Origin: Pseudanabaena sp. PCC 6802
GTDB taxonomy: Bacteria > Cyanobacteriota > Cyanobacteriia > Pseudanabaenales > Pseudanabaenaceae
Direction: 5' to 3'
Assembly (NCBI RefSeq): GCF_000332175.1
Contig: NZ_KB235914.1
Location: 3,840,868-3,904,867, forward strand
Length of the DNA: 64,000 nucleotides
Positions within the stretch are counted from its first letter, which is position 1. The number at the start of each line of letters is the position of its first letter. The notes beneath the pieces are model-generated. The model was not told the origin of the DNA. It did no database searches and worked only from the letters and a program-made list of their open reading frames with translations. Position numbers and translations under genes: made by a program. Shown one piece after another: positions 12,317 through 22,673 of this stretch.

Positions 12317-13939
12317 ATGCACTACGCGATCGACTTTGGCACTAGCAACACGGTTGTAGCCAGAATCAATGAATTGGGTGAGGTGGAAACTGTCAAACTA
12401 CCAGATCTCAGCACCACGATCGCAGGTAACCCGCCCTTGATCCCTAGTCTGGTCTACGTTCAGAATGCCCAAACCGCTGATGTTTTAGTCGGTCAAGAGG
12501 TGCGCGATCGCGGCCTGGATGTGAAACTTGCTAAAGGCGAACAGAGATTTTTTAGCAGTTTTAAACGTGCCATTAGTAACCCTGGGCCTGGATTTGTGCC
12601 AGAGCTAGATGGAGAAGCGGTTAGCTTTGCACGGGTAGGGGGGTGGTTCCTGCGACGCATTATCGACCGACTGCCCGAGATTGACTCGTTGGTCTTTACC
12701 GTGCCAGTGGATAGCTTTGAACCATATCGCCAGTGGCTGTCCGATGTCTGCGCCCAGTTAGATATTAAGCAAATTCGCCTGTTGGACGAACCGACCGCCG
12801 CTGCTCTGGGCTATGGGCTAACCCCTGGCACCCAAACTATCCTTACGGTTGACTTTGGTGGTGGCACGCTCGATCTGGCTCTGGTGAAGCTAAATTTACC
12901 CGACCTGCAAGCAAGCGCTACAAATACTACAAATACCAATACGCCTGGGCAAAATCCGCTGGGATTTTTGCTGAAATGGGGTAACCGCGACGTTAGCCCC
13001 GTGAATGCTAAGCTGCAATCTCAGACCGCCAAGGTTCTGGCAAAATTTGGGATTAACCTCGGCGGTATCGATATCGATAATTGGTTGGTAGACTACTTCC
13101 ATACCACGCAAAATCTACCCAAAAACTCCCTGACTACCCGCCTCGCGGAGAAAGTAAAAATAGCGCTTTCTAAGAGCGATCGCGCCAGTGAAGTATGGTT
13201 TGACGATCTCGCTCTCGATAGTTACCTGCTGGATCTCGATCGCGATAGTTTTGAGCAGATCTTGAAACAAAATCAGTTCTTCGATCGCCTGGATGAAGCC
13301 GTAGAGCAAATTAACCAGCAGGCAAAACGGCAGGGTATCGAACTCAAAGATATTGATGGCGTATTACTCGTTGGCGGCACAGCCCAGATTCCCGCCGTGC
13401 GGAATTGGGCAGAACGACATTTTTCGGCGGAAAAAGTCAAGGCCGATCGACCATTTGAGGCGATCGCCCACGGAGCCTTAAGCCAGGGCTGGGAAATTAA
13501 GGATTTTCTCTACCACAGCTACGGCGTGCGCTTTTGGGATAAACGCTATAAAAAGCACGGTTGGCACCCGATTGTGAAATCCGGGCAACCCTATCCCCTA
13601 GCAGAGCCGGTGGAACTCTTGTTGGGTGCATCCTTACCCAATCAGCCGAGCATTGAGTTGGTGATTGGCGAGTTGGGAGAAGCCAGTACGGAAGTGTATT
13701 TTGATGGCGATCGCCTCGTAACCCGCAACTTAGAGCAAAAGCAAATGTCGGTGCAGGCACTAAACGATAACGATACTGGCAGAGCGATCGCGCAACTGCA
13801 ACCGCCGGGGAAACCGGGTAGCGATCGGATCAAAGTATTATTTTATGTAGACGAACAGCGCACGCTCCGCATTACAGTCGAGGATTTGCTTACTAATGAA
13901 ACGATTGTGGCAGATCGGGCAGTTGTGCAGCTATTATGA
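12317..13939 (+). CDS. Hsp70-family (DnaK-like) protein, cyanobacterial type
   Basis: This 540-residue protein has an actin-fold ATPase: phosphate-1 motif YAIDFGTSNTVVA (3-15), LLDEPTAAALGYG (about 155-167), phosphate-2 LTVDFGGGTLDLALV (about 175-189), and adenosine motif LLVGGTAQIPAVR (about 352-364). After about residue 400 a short C-terminal part replaces the standard substrate-binding domain and lid. This is therefore a shortened Hsp70 relative rather than DnaK, and clients are unknown. It is followed 36 bp later by pdhA on the same strand and may share its transcript. The upstream gap contains short CTAACAG tandem repeats. Confidence 0.9.
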   Translation: MHYAIDFGTSNTVVARINELGEVETVKLPDLSTTIAGNPPLIPSLVYVQNAQTADVLVGQEVRDRGLDVKLAKGEQRFFSSFKRAISNPGPGFVPELDGEAVSFARVGGWFLRRIIDRLPEIDSLVFTVPVDSFEPYRQWLSDVCAQLDIKQIRLLDEPTAAALGYGLTPGTQTILTVDFGGGTLDLALVKLNLPDLQASATNTTNTNTPGQNPLGFLLKWGNRDVSPVNAKLQSQTAKVLAKFGINLGGIDIDNWLVDYFHTTQNLPKNSLTTRLAEKVKIALSKSDRASEVWFDDLALDSYLLDLDRDSFEQILKQNQFFDRLDEAVEQINQQAKRQGIELKDIDGVLLVGGTAQIPAVRNWAERHFSAEKVKADRPFEAIAHGALSQGWEIKDFLYHSYGVRFWDKRYKKHGWHPIVKSGQPYPLAEPVELLLGASLPNQPSIELVIGELGEASTEVYFDGDRLVTRNLEQKQMSVQALNDNDTGRAIAQLQPPGKPGSDRIKVLFYVDEQRTLRITVEDLLTNETIVADRAVVQLL

Positions 13940-13974
13940 TCTAAACTATCAAGGATATCTCTTGTTATTCGGCA

Positions 13975-15000
13975 ATGCTTCAAGACCCAATTACTACAAC
14001 CTCTAGCCCTCTAGGAATATCTGAATCTGAAGGCTTAATGCTCTACGAAGACATGGTCTTAGGGCGTACTTTCGAGGACAAGTGTGCCGAAATGTACTAT
14101 CGCGGCAGAATGTTTGGCTTCGTCCATTTGTACAACGGGCAGGAAGCAGTTGCCACGGGTGTTATCAAAGCCATGCGCCCCGATGACTATACGTGCAGCA
14201 CCTATCGCGATCACGTCCACGCCCTCAGTGCAGGCGTTACGGCGAATGAGGTGATGGCGGAACTATTCGGCAAGGTCACCGGTTGTAGTAAAGGACGCGG
14301 CGGCTCCATGCATATGTTTTCCTCCAGGTGCAATTTCCTGGGCGGGTTTGCCTTTGTTGCCGAGGGCATTCCCGTGGCGGCGGGTGCTGCGTTCCAAACT
14401 AAATATCGCCGGGAAGTACTGGGCAATGCTAATGCTGACCAGGTGACGGCTTGCTTCTTTGGCGATGGTGCCACCAATAACGGTCAGTTCTTTGAAACCA
14501 TGAACATGGCACAGTTGTGGAAGCTGCCGATTATCTTTGTCATCGAAAATAACAAGTGGGCGATCGGGATGGAGCACACCCGCGCCACCTCAGACATTGC
14601 CATCTACAAGAAGGCAGCAGCTTTTGGGATGCCGGGTTATGAAGTTGATGGTATGGATGTATTAGCCGTGCGCAAGTATGCCCAAGAGGCAATTCGCCGC
14701 GCCCGCGCCGGTGAAGGCCCAACCCTACTAGAATGCATGACCTATCGTTTCCGGGGGCACTCGCTGGCCGATCCCGACGAACTCAGGCCGAAGGAGGAAA
14801 AAGACGAATGGTTTGGTCGAGATCCGATCGAAATCTTTGCCAGTAAATTGATGGAGCACGGTCTGGCTTCGGAAAAGCAATTGAAAGAAATCGATAAAAA
14901 GATCCAGACCATTGTGGAGGAATCGGTCAGGTTTGCAGAACAATCGCCCGAACCCAGCCCCGACGAGCTATATCGCTATCAATTTGCGGAGGACGAGTAG
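13975..15000 (+). CDS. pdhA: Pyruvate dehydrogenase E1 component, alpha subunit
   Basis: This 341-residue subunit uses thiamine diphosphate to decarboxylate pyruvate within the pyruvate dehydrogenase complex. Motifs: [17 protein letters not shown] near the start, [10 protein letters not shown], the ThDP-binding [17 protein letters not shown] (GDG...NN), and the phosphorylation-loop region [14 protein letters not shown]. The length is that of the heterotetrameric E1 alpha. The beta subunit gene is not adjacent, as in most cyanobacteria. A start a few codons later is possible, but the given ATG fits homologues. Confidence 0.96.
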   Translation: MLQDPITTTSSPLGISESEGLMLYEDMVLGRTFEDKCAEMYYRGRMFGFVHLYNGQEAVATGVIKAMRPDDYTCSTYRDHVHALSAGVTANEVMAELFGKVTGCSKGRGGSMHMFSSRCNFLGGFAFVAEGIPVAAGAAFQTKYRREVLGNANADQVTACFFGDGATNNGQFFETMNMAQLWKLPIIFVIENNKWAIGMEHTRATSDIAIYKKAAAFGMPGYEVDGMDVLAVRKYAQEAIRRARAGEGPTLLECMTYRFRGHSLADPDELRPKEEKDEWFGRDPIEIFASKLMEHGLASEKQLKEIDKKIQTIVEESVRFAEQSPEPSPDELYRYQFAEDE

Positions 15001-15052
15001 ATTCAGATTGCTCTATCAGATTGTTCTAAGAGCCTGAAGCCCTCACCCCTAG

Positions 15053-15075
15053 CCCCTCTCCCTCAGGGAGAGGGG
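15053..15075. repeat. Perfect hairpin after pdhA
   Basis: CCCCTCTCCCT and AGGGAGAGGGG pair perfectly around one base. This 'CCCTCTCCC' element is a common cyanobacterial intergenic repeat. It is followed by AATAAAA rather than a T-run, so terminator function is uncertain. Confidence 0.5.
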
Positions 15076-15173
15076 AATAAAATCAGAACGGGGGCTGCGC
15101 CCCTGCGACCCTATAGCGTTTAATAAGTAAGAATTTAAATCAACGTGAGTTTGATAAATCTGGATTTGACGAT

Positions 15174-16343
15174 ATGGCTCAGACGATCGCCGAGATTAAT
15201 GCCAAAATTGCGAAAAAAACTGTCAAGGTCCTCACTGTCACGGAATTAAAAGCTCTGGTGGCAGAAGTAGGCGTAAAGCAGGCAGCGAAGCAGGTGGATG
15301 TAATTGCGACGGGCACCTTTGAGCCAATGGAATCATCCGGTGCCATCATCAATCTCGGTCATACCGATCCGCCTATTAAAATCCGCTCCTGCTGGATTGA
15401 TGGCGTGCCTGCCTATGCGGGTTTTGGGGCAGTGGATTTATATCTGGGCGCAACTCAGGAAGTCGAACTGGGTGAAGATGAGAAAAAGATCGATCGCGGC
15501 GGCGGACACGCGATCGCCGATTTGATTGCTGGTAAGTCCCTCAGCCTCAGAGCGATCGGTCATCCCAACGACTGCTATCCCAGGGCATCTTTTGAGTCCA
15601 CGATTAGTAAAGACAGCATCAATCAGTTTTATCTGTTTAATCCTCGCAATCTCTATCAAAACTTTATTGTGGGAGTAAATAGCGGCGAACAAGCCCTCTA
15701 TACATACCTGGGGCCTTTGCAAGCTCGCCTCGGAAATGCGGTTTACTCCAATCCCGGTGCTATTTCCCCTCTGTGGAACGATCCCGATTTGCAAACTGTG
15801 GGGATAGGTACCAGGATATTTATGGGAGGTGGAATTGGCTATGTGGCGTGGGAGGGCACGCAACATTTTCCTTTGCAAAAGCGATTGCCAAATCGCACTC
15901 CCATTGGGCCTGCTGCGACTTTGGCATTAATTGGCGATGCCAAACAGATGGACTCTAAATGGGTGAAGGGTTGCTACTTCCACAACTACGGTGCTTCTCT
16001 GATGCTGGGTGTGGGCGTACCGATTCCCGTCTTGAATGAGGAGGTAATAACTAGAGCAGCGGTGCGGGATGAGGATATTGTGGCACCAGTAATTGATTTC
16101 TCCATTCCCCGTCGCGTGCGTCCCACTTTTGGTAGCGTTTCCTATGCCCAACTTAAATCTGGCAAAATTACGGTTGGCGGTAAGACTATCCGTACTGCCC
16201 CTTTGGCAAGTATATTTCTGGCCGAACAGGTGGCGATCGCATTAAAAGAGTGGATTGTTGCGGGGACATTTATGTTGACCGAGCCTGTAGCTCTATTGCC
16301 AAGCGATCGCGCCTTTATCCCCCAAGACGCACGCGGTTTTTAG
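15174..16343 (+). CDS. Homocysteine biosynthesis protein, DUF39/HcyBio family
   Basis: This 389-residue protein of the DUF39 family is proposed to take part in forming homocysteine by sulfur incorporation into an aspartate-semialdehyde-derived precursor. Seen here: MAQTIAEINAKI start, GTFEPMESSGAIINLGHTDPP, the Cys-containing KIRSCWIDGVPAYAGFGAVD, GGGHAIADLIAGK, the segment IFMGGGIGYVAWEGTQHF, and IDFSIPRRVRPTFGSVSYAQLKSG near the end. No CBS or ferredoxin domain is fused, unlike some archaeal members. It appears monocistronic. Confidence 0.88.
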   Translation: MAQTIAEINAKIAKKTVKVLTVTELKALVAEVGVKQAAKQVDVIATGTFEPMESSGAIINLGHTDPPIKIRSCWIDGVPAYAGFGAVDLYLGATQEVELGEDEKKIDRGGGHAIADLIAGKSLSLRAIGHPNDCYPRASFESTISKDSINQFYLFNPRNLYQNFIVGVNSGEQALYTYLGPLQARLGNAVYSNPGAISPLWNDPDLQTVGIGTRIFMGGGIGYVAWEGTQHFPLQKRLPNRTPIGPAATLALIGDAKQMDSKWVKGCYFHNYGASLMLGVGVPIPVLNEEVITRAAVRDEDIVAPVIDFSIPRRVRPTFGSVSYAQLKSGKITVGGKTIRTAPLASIFLAEQVAIALKEWIVAGTFMLTEPVALLPSDRAFIPQDARGF

Positions 16344-16400
16344 GATATTTCGGGAATATGCTACGCATGTACAATAGATGAAGTTAGTTTGGTGACGGGA

Positions 16401-19400
16401 ATGCTGCTTAAACTACGCCATAGAGAACAGCACCATAAAAAAGATCCCCACCCCGAGGTGCCGAGAAAGGTATCATTGCGCCTAATTCTGATCGTGCCGT
16501 TCCTGTTGCAGATTTCCCTCGCTGTTGGTCTGACGGGTTGGTTATCCCTAAAAAACGGGCAGAAAGCAGTCAAGGATGTAGCTAAGCAGCTTAGTAGTGA
16601 AGTGACAGAAAGAATTTCACGGGATCTAGTTACATTCCTGGCAACTCCTCACCAAATTAACCAGGTTAATGCCGCAGCGTTCAGACTAGGGCAATTAGAC
16701 ATTAATAATTTAGAGCAGATACAACGACACTTTTGGGAGCAAATTCACATATTCAGAACCGCCGCCGCAATCACGATTGGTAGCGAACGCAATCAGTTTC
16801 TGGGCGTGGAGAATCGCGATCGCCAGGAGATGATTATTATGCGATCGGATCTGTCTACAAACTACGATCTGCACACTTATACAGCTACTCCCAATGGCGA
16901 TCGCCTGAATTTACGTTTTCTAGATCGCAACTACAATCCACGCCTCAGACCCTGGTATCGAGCTGCCGTGCAGGCAGGCAAGCCGACCTGGAGCCAAATC
17001 TTCCCCCAGGTCACCACGCAAGACTTGACAATTGCCGCAGTGCAACCCTTCTACGGTCGCGATGGCAAATTAGAAGCAGTACTCAGTACCAGCATTTATC
17101 TGCTCCAGGCTGGGGAATTTTTGCGATCGCTCAAAATCGGACAAACCGGCCAAGGTTTCATCATCGAGCCTAATGGCTTTATGGTTGCTACTTCTACTGA
17201 TGAAAAACCATTCCGCATGGATCGAGAAGGTGTTAGCCGCATCCAGGCCACTGATAGCAGCAATCCCCTCACACAATCGACAGCCCAGTTTCTGCGCAGC
17301 AACTTTGGCGATCTCAGTCGCATTAATACCGCTCAAAGCTTAGTATTTTCCATCGATGGTAAGTCTCAATTCGTGCAGGTTATGCCTCTGCGGGATGGCA
17401 AGGGATTAGATTGGCTCATTGTAGTGGTGCTGCCTGAAGATGATTTCATGGAGCAAATCCATGCCAATACATACACGACTATTCTGCTATGTATTTGCGC
17501 TCTTGCGATCGCGATTATCCTGGGTGTAATTACCTCCCATTGGATTACGCAGCCAATTCTGGGTTTGGTGGCGGCATCGAATCAGCTTGCCAAGCAGTTT
17601 GAGGCAGATATTCGCGATACAAACGATATAGATCTAGCCAAGGAAATCGAGCGACAACAAAGTCCGAGCAATACCGCAATTGATGTGGGGTGTGCCAGCG
17701 AAATTGGAGTGCTGGCAAACTCCTTTAACCAGATGGCAGTTCACCTGCAAGCTTCATTTACCACACTAGAGAAACGCAACGCCGAGCTAGAACGAAGGGT
17801 AATGGAACGTACTGCTAAAATCGGTGCGGCAAATAATTTGTTACTGCTAGAGATTCAAAATCGCAAACGAGTAGAGGATGCATTGAGAGAAAGCGAAGAA
17901 CGCTATCGCAGTATTGTCGAAAATGCTAACGATCTAATTGCGACAGTTTCGCCAGATCAAACCTATCTCTATGTGTCCCCTAACACGCCTCGGAATACTG
18001 GTTACGAACCGGAGGATTTAATCGGCCAACACTGGACTCCGCTCATCCATCCCGACGATTTGTCCATACTCATAGACTACGCCCAACAAGCAGTTAAGGA
18101 AGGAGAAAGACTTACTACAATTCCCTATCGCTTTAAGCACAAAGATGGAGTTTGGCATTGGTATGTCTCGACCGTGTCTCCTGTAAAAGATGAAGATGGC
18201 AATCTGCTCTACTCAGTCGTAATCAGTCGGGATGTCACGCAACGCAAGCAGGCCGAGTTAGCAGTCCAAGAGAGCGAAGCTCGATTTCGCGGCACCTTCG
18301 ATCAAGCAGCGGTGGGCATCGCCCATGTTGATGCGGATGGCAGGTGGCTTAAGGTAAATCAGCGGTATTGCGATATTTTAGGCTATAGCGAAGCGGAGCT
18401 ATTGGGCATGACATTCCGCGACGTGACGCATCCCGACGATATTGAGATGAATACGGAATATTATCGCCAACTCAGAACCGGAGAAATTGCAGACTATGGG
18501 ATTGAAAAGCGCTACATTTGTAAAGATGGTCATATGGTTTGGGTGGCTCTCACTGTTTCTCCAGTTTTCAATTCTGAAGGAGAACCTCAGTACTACACAG
18601 CAGTTGTTGAGGATATTAGCGATCGCAAACGTGCCGAAGCAGAACTCAAACAGGCTAAAGAGGCAGCTGAAGCAGCTAACCGTGCTAAGAGTGAATTTCT
18701 CGCTAATATCAGTCACGAATTGCGCACTCCTCTCAATGGTATTTTAGGCTATACGCAAATCCTCCAAAACGCTGAATGTCTGACACAGCAGCATCTGGAA
18801 GGCTTACATGTCATCCAACAGTGCGGCGCTCATTTGTTAACGCTGATCGATGACATCTTAGATCTTTCAAAGATCGAAGCCTGGAAAATGGAACTCCACC
18901 CTAGTGAGTTCTACCTCCATAACTTTCTGGGCAGCCTTGAGAAAATCTTCCGGCTTCGTGCCGAGCAAAAAGGAATTACCTTTATCCACGAGCGCGCGAC
19001 CGAATTGCCTATCTGTGTCAGGGGCGACGAGCAAAGGCTAAGACAAATCCTGATCAATTTGTTGGGCAATGCTGTCAAGTTTACGGACAAGGGCAGCGTT
19101 ACTTTTAAAGTTGGAGTAATAGACACTCGGAGATCGGATGCAAGCGAGTCGGAAAAGAAAGAGAATAATTCGAGTTATATCAGGTTTCAAGTAGAAGACA
19201 CAGGTGTTGGCATCGCGCCGGAGCAATTAGAGGAAATCTTTTTACCATTCCAGCAGGTGAGAAATCATACGCGCACAACCGAGGGAACTGGTTTGGGACT
19301 TTCGATCAGTAAAAAACTGGCGGAAATTATGGGCAGCGAGCTAAAGGTAAATAGCGTTCCAGGGCAAGGGAGTAGTTTCTGGTTAGACCTGAATCTACCC

Positions 19401-20129
19401 ATCGTGCAGTGTGCGTCTGAGTTGGTGTCGCGATCGCAATGTCATACCATTGGCTACATTGGCGTGCGGCGCAAGATCTTGATTGCGGATGATAATTCGA
19501 TCAACCGTCTCGTTCTGCTTAACTTACTAGCACCTTTAGGCTTTGAAGTGGCCGAAGCGGTTGATGGTCGGGATTGTTTGCAAAAGGCAGCACAATTCCA
19601 CCCCGACGCTATTTTTGTCGATCTGGCCATGCCGGTCATGGATGGATTTGAGACCATTCGTCAATTGCGGCGATCGCCCCTTTGGCAAAATACTGCGATT
19701 ATCGTGACTTCCGCCAGTGCCTTTGCCCAAGATCACCAGGCTAGCCTTAACGCTGGCGCTAACGGGTTTGTCCCTAAGCCAGTCGATGCGGAAGCAGTAT
19801 TAGCAAGCTTGCATACCCATCTTGGCTTGCAGTGGATCTATGCTGCAACTGACAAGCAAGAACGCGATCGCCAACCCCTGACGGGTGAAACAGATAGTGT
19901 AACTGCAAATTTATCCGAACTTGCAGCGATTCTACCCAAGGCAAACATGGTAGAGTTATACGATCTAACCAAAATTGGTGATATTAAAGGTATCCTCAAT
20001 TGGGCTACGTGCGTGGAACAATTGGATGCTAAATATAAACCACTTACTGCTCAAATTCGGCAGTTAGCAAAGGGCTTTCAAGTCAAGCAAATCCAGGAAT
20101 TCGTCAAGACGCATTGCGAGCAGAAATGA
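16401..20129 (+). CDS. Hybrid sensor histidine kinase (Cache, HAMP, two PAS, HisKA, HATPase, REC)
   Basis: This is a membrane sensor of about 1240 residues. Helix 1 is at about 30-50. The extracellular double-Cache region extends to about 345 (RPWYRAAVQAGKPTWSQIF is the typical dCache signature), helix 2 is at about 357-378, and HAMP follows to about 460. A coiled coil follows, then PAS1 (about 497-620) and PAS2 (about 628-745), each with its C-terminal PAC motif. The dimerisation domain has ISHELRTPLNGILGY with the phosphorylated His. The ATPase domain has N-box LINLLGNAVKFTDKG, DTGVGIAP and GTGLGLSI. The receiver domain holds its Asp in FVDLAMPVMDG. ATG is preferred among TTG (16389), GTG (16392) and ATG (16401). 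Its last codons overlap the next kinase gene by ATGA, so the two act together. Confidence 0.93.
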   Translation: MLLKLRHREQHHKKDPHPEVPRKVSLRLILIVPFLLQISLAVGLTGWLSLKNGQKAVKDVAKQLSSEVTERISRDLVTFLATPHQINQVNAAAFRLGQLDINNLEQIQRHFWEQIHIFRTAAAITIGSERNQFLGVENRDRQEMIIMRSDLSTNYDLHTYTATPNGDRLNLRFLDRNYNPRLRPWYRAAVQAGKPTWSQIFPQVTTQDLTIAAVQPFYGRDGKLEAVLSTSIYLLQAGEFLRSLKIGQTGQGFIIEPNGFMVATSTDEKPFRMDREGVSRIQATDSSNPLTQSTAQFLRSNFGDLSRINTAQSLVFSIDGKSQFVQVMPLRDGKGLDWLIVVVLPEDDFMEQIHANTYTTILLCICALAIAIILGVITSHWITQPILGLVAASNQLAKQFEADIRDTNDIDLAKEIERQQSPSNTAIDVGCASEIGVLANSFNQMAVHLQASFTTLEKRNAELERRVMERTAKIGAANNLLLLEIQNRKRVEDALRESEERYRSIVENANDLIATVSPDQTYLYVSPNTPRNTGYEPEDLIGQHWTPLIHPDDLSILIDYAQQAVKEGERLTTIPYRFKHKDGVWHWYVSTVSPVKDEDGNLLYSVVISRDVTQRKQAELAVQESEARFRGTFDQAAVGIAHVDADGRWLKVNQRYCDILGYSEAELLGMTFRDVTHPDDIEMNTEYYRQLRTGEIADYGIEKRYICKDGHMVWVALTVSPVFNSEGEPQYYTAVVEDISDRKRAEAELKQAKEAAEAANRAKSEFLANISHELRTPLNGILGYTQILQNAECLTQQHLEGLHVIQQCGAHLLTLIDDILDLSKIEAWKMELHPSEFYLHNFLGSLEKIFRLRAEQKGITFIHERATELPICVRGDEQRLRQILINLLGNAVKFTDKGSVTFKVGVIDTRRSDASESEKKENNSSYIRFQVEDTGVGIAPEQLEEIFLPFQQVRNHTRTTEGTGLGLSISKKLAEIMGSELKVNSVPGQGSSFWLDLNLPIVQCASELVSRSQCHTIGYIGVRRKILIADDNSINRLVLLNLLAPLGFEVAEAVDGRDCLQKAAQFHPDAIFVDLAMPVMDGFETIRQLRRSPLWQNTAIIVTSASAFAQDHQASLNAGANGFVPKPVDAEAVLASLHTHLGLQWIYAATDKQERDRQPLTGETDSVTANLSELAAILPKANMVELYDLTKIGDIKGILNWATCVEQLDAKYKPLTAQIRQLAKGFQVKQIQEFVKTHCEQK

Positions 20130-21319
20130 TCCCCGAAGAAACACCTGAAGCGGCGACAATTTTAGTCGTCGATGATAACCCCACAAATTTAAGCGTTCTA
20201 TTTGACCTCTTAAGTCATGAAGGTTTTAAGGTATTAGTGGCAGGGGATGGAGAAAGCGCGATCGCTCAGGTGCAATACATTCAACCCGACTTACTACTAC
20301 TAGATGTAATGATGCCTGGTATCAATGGGTTTGAAACCTGTCGGCAGCTCAAGCAGAGCGCATTAACCCAAAATATTCCAGTTATCTTTATGACAGCTTT
20401 ATCTGAGATTTCAGACAAAGTAAAGGGTTTTAATGTCGGTGCCGTGGACTATATTACCAAGCCTATCGATCGCGAAGAAGTTCTCGCTCGTATCAAAACA
20501 CACCTGACAATTCAAAATTTACAAAAGACTCTACAGACACAGAATCTAGCACTACAAAAGGAGATTGACGAGCGTATCGCTGCCGAATCAGCACTGCGCA
20601 TGTTCCTCCATGCGGTTTCCCACGACCTGCGCAATCCCGTCACCGCTATGTTGATGGTATTGCGCCATCTTTTGCGCCGAACGCATGCTGAGAAGCCCGA
20701 AGGTGAATCTACCGAAGTGGGGGAAAACGGAGCAAGCGAAGCAAGTACGCCCGTGCCGAAATCAATCTTAGAGAAGATGGAACAAAGTACGGAACGGCAA
20801 CTTAACTTGATCAATTCTCTCCTGGAATCCCATGTCAACGACATCCAGGGCATCGTGTTGCATCAAGAACCCCGATCGCTCCATCAATTGGTTGAAGGTG
20901 CGATTGCCGATCTCGAACCCCTCATAGCCGAAAATAGCACTAAACTCGACAACTTCATCGCATCCGATCTTCCCCTCGTATCGGTTGATTCTACGCAATT
21001 ATGTCGGGTGTGGCACAACTTGATTAGCAACGCCCTCAAGCACAATCCCCCAGGTCTGCATCTGACGCTTGATGCCTCATCAGTTCCACCAATGATTCTC
21101 TGCAGTGTTACGGATAATGGGGTTGGCATGACACCAGAACAGTGCGATCGCCTGTTTAATCTCTATGCTCAGGGCAAGCGATCGCAGCAATCCCTAGGTC
21201 TTGGCTTAGGACTCTATCTCTGCCGTCAAATTATCACTGCTCACGGTGGTGAAATTGGTGTAGAGAGCCAACCGAATGCAGGCTCGAAGTTCTGGTTTAC
21301 AATCCCAATCGCTGTTTGA
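20126..21319 (+). CDS. Response regulator-histidine kinase (REC plus HisKA/HATPase)
   Basis: This soluble protein of about 397 residues starts at the ATG overlapping the previous stop (ATGA), a sign of translational coupling. The receiver domain (about 10-130) has ILVVDDNPTN, the acceptor Asp in LLLDVMMPGING, and Lys in DYITKPIDREE. A helix links it to the kinase core: H-box FLHAVSHDLRNPV, N-box HNLISNALKHNP, DNGVGMTPEQ and GLGLGLYLCRQI. An insert of about 30 residues rich in Glu and Ser (EKPEGESTEVGENG) sits between the first and second helix of the dimerisation domain. It probably receives phosphate from the receiver or phosphotransfer step of the preceding hybrid kinase. Confidence 0.93.
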   Translation: MIPEETPEAATILVVDDNPTNLSVLFDLLSHEGFKVLVAGDGESAIAQVQYIQPDLLLLDVMMPGINGFETCRQLKQSALTQNIPVIFMTALSEISDKVKGFNVGAVDYITKPIDREEVLARIKTHLTIQNLQKTLQTQNLALQKEIDERIAAESALRMFLHAVSHDLRNPVTAMLMVLRHLLRRTHAEKPEGESTEVGENGASEASTPVPKSILEKMEQSTERQLNLINSLLESHVNDIQGIVLHQEPRSLHQLVEGAIADLEPLIAENSTKLDNFIASDLPLVSVDSTQLCRVWHNLISNALKHNPPGLHLTLDASSVPPMILCSVTDNGVGMTPEQCDRLFNLYAQGKRSQQSLGLGLGLYLCRQIITAHGGEIGVESQPNAGSKFWFTIPIAV

Positions 21320-22298
21320 ACTTGTATAGACCAATCGCAACTAATGCTGCGACTAGAACAAAGATGCCTATGCCAAAGATATTACGGCTGTTAAAGAATG
21401 TTATTTCCCCATCCACTCTAGACTCGATCGCAGACTGGATATCGCTTGGTACAGCGGATAGAAAATCATAGCCAGTATCGGCTTCAAGCTTATCTATGCT
21501 AGTTTTAAACTGCTGCCAATCTTGACTTATGCCGTTCTCATTGGGCATGTCAACGGCGATAGTGCGCGTATTGGAGTTAACGCCACTCACTCCTTCACCA
21601 GGTCGCTCCAACACAATAATTACTTTCCAAGTTCTGGCGGGAACGACTACTTTACCGCGAGCAATTTTTCCCTTTTGCCCTACTCCACCAGCAATAATAT
21701 AGAGTTCGTTGCCTTTTCTTACCAGTTCCCGCGCATATTTTTCCAACTCCACCCAAGCACCGCGATTATTGTCAGGAGCTTGTGGCAAGATATTTGTCAT
21801 CTGAAAGGTTTCAGAATTATCTCTAGTATTCTTTGTGCGATCGTCAGAGGGAATCATATGCCCGCGATCGTAGCCGCTGCCTTTGTAGCTGCTGGGCGAA
21901 ATTAGATCCCAGCCTGAGGGCAAACTCAGATCGGCATTCCAGTCCTCGGTACGCTGAACGCGACCCAACCACGAGCTATTCAACTGCCAGCTTACCCAGT
22001 TTGGGCCGCCGCGATCGCGATTGTAAGAGAGGGCATACGTCCGTTTCAGCATTAAATAATTGGTGGGATTCTGCAAGCTGGTAGTAGCTTGACTGGGATT
22101 ACCCATAGTCAGATGCACGCTACTAGTTGGATCGATAGCTGGATTCCGCTTTAATGCCAGCGCGCTTTCTGGAAAGCCACTGAAGATGCCTAAAAGAGCG
22201 ATCGCCAAGCACGCTCCACATACGCTCCAGAAGATCGACTTAATTATCCGTCTGCGGCTATTATTTCCCATCCTGCACCCAACTCTGTACCCGAGCAA
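21297..22298 (-). CDS. Secreted DNA/RNA non-specific endonuclease (NucA-like)
   Basis: Up to 333 residues; a start at residue 10 (MGNNSRRR) is equally likely. A basic N-terminus and hydrophobic segment (WSVCGACLAIALLGIFSG) give an export signal. The NUC domain covers about 75-290, with the catalytic motif GYDRGHMIPSDDRT (His general base) and the magnesium-binding Asn in NILPQAPDNNRG. Unusually for NucA homologues, the C-terminus carries a second hydrophobic helix, GIGIFVLVAALVAIGLYKF, followed by a basic tail. The enzyme is therefore probably anchored in a membrane or processed by a sorting protease. It overlaps the 3' end of the upstream kinase gene by 23 bp, tail to tail. Likely roles are nutrient scavenging or degradation of incoming DNA. 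Confidence 0.88.
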   Translation of the reverse strand: MLGYRVGCRMGNNSRRRIIKSIFWSVCGACLAIALLGIFSGFPESALALKRNPAIDPTSSVHLTMGNPSQATTSLQNPTNYLMLKRTYALSYNRDRGGPNWVSWQLNSSWLGRVQRTEDWNADLSLPSGWDLISPSSYKGSGYDRGHMIPSDDRTKNTRDNSETFQMTNILPQAPDNNRGAWVELEKYARELVRKGNELYIIAGGVGQKGKIARGKVVVPARTWKVIIVLERPGEGVSGVNSNTRTIAVDMPNENGISQDWQQFKTSIDKLEADTGYDFLSAVPSDIQSAIESRVDGEITFFNSRNIFGIGIFVLVAALVAIGLYKFKQRLGL

Positions 22299-22673
22299 TA
22301 CCTATAGCAATCCTAAAGCATTTATGAATTTTTGGACTTTTTTGAGACGCAAGCCCTTAACCAATCTACATAGATGAGTGGCGGCAACACAGCATATAGC
22401 ACTTTTCAATTGAGAACGGGTTTTATTGATGGGGTGAAGGGGTTCCACACGGCAGTGGCTCTAGCGGGGAACCCCCAAGACCGCCCTGCCTCCCCTTCTT
22501 GGGGGCAACGCCCCCAAACCCCCTTCTCGTTTTCATCTGAAAACCGCTATAGCGCGTAAAACTGTAAGAAGCTATTTGCATTCTAATGCATTTCAACAGA
22601 AGACCCTACTAAGTAAGCAACATAGGAGGCACAATTTGCTAAGATAAAGGTATTGTGTTGAGGAGCGATCGCT
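22299..22673. other. Intergenic 375 bp with a miniature element
   Basis: The stretch holds element A (22395-22551) and the presumed promoter of the DUF6888/DUF6887 pair. No gene is visible. Confidence 0.6.
22395..22551 (-). repeat. Miniature inverted-repeat element A, long inverted copy
   Basis: This 157-bp copy runs TATAGCACTTTTCAATTGAG to CTGAAAACCGCTATA. It has the same extra G/C block as the copy at 7065, in inverted orientation. Confidence 0.85.
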
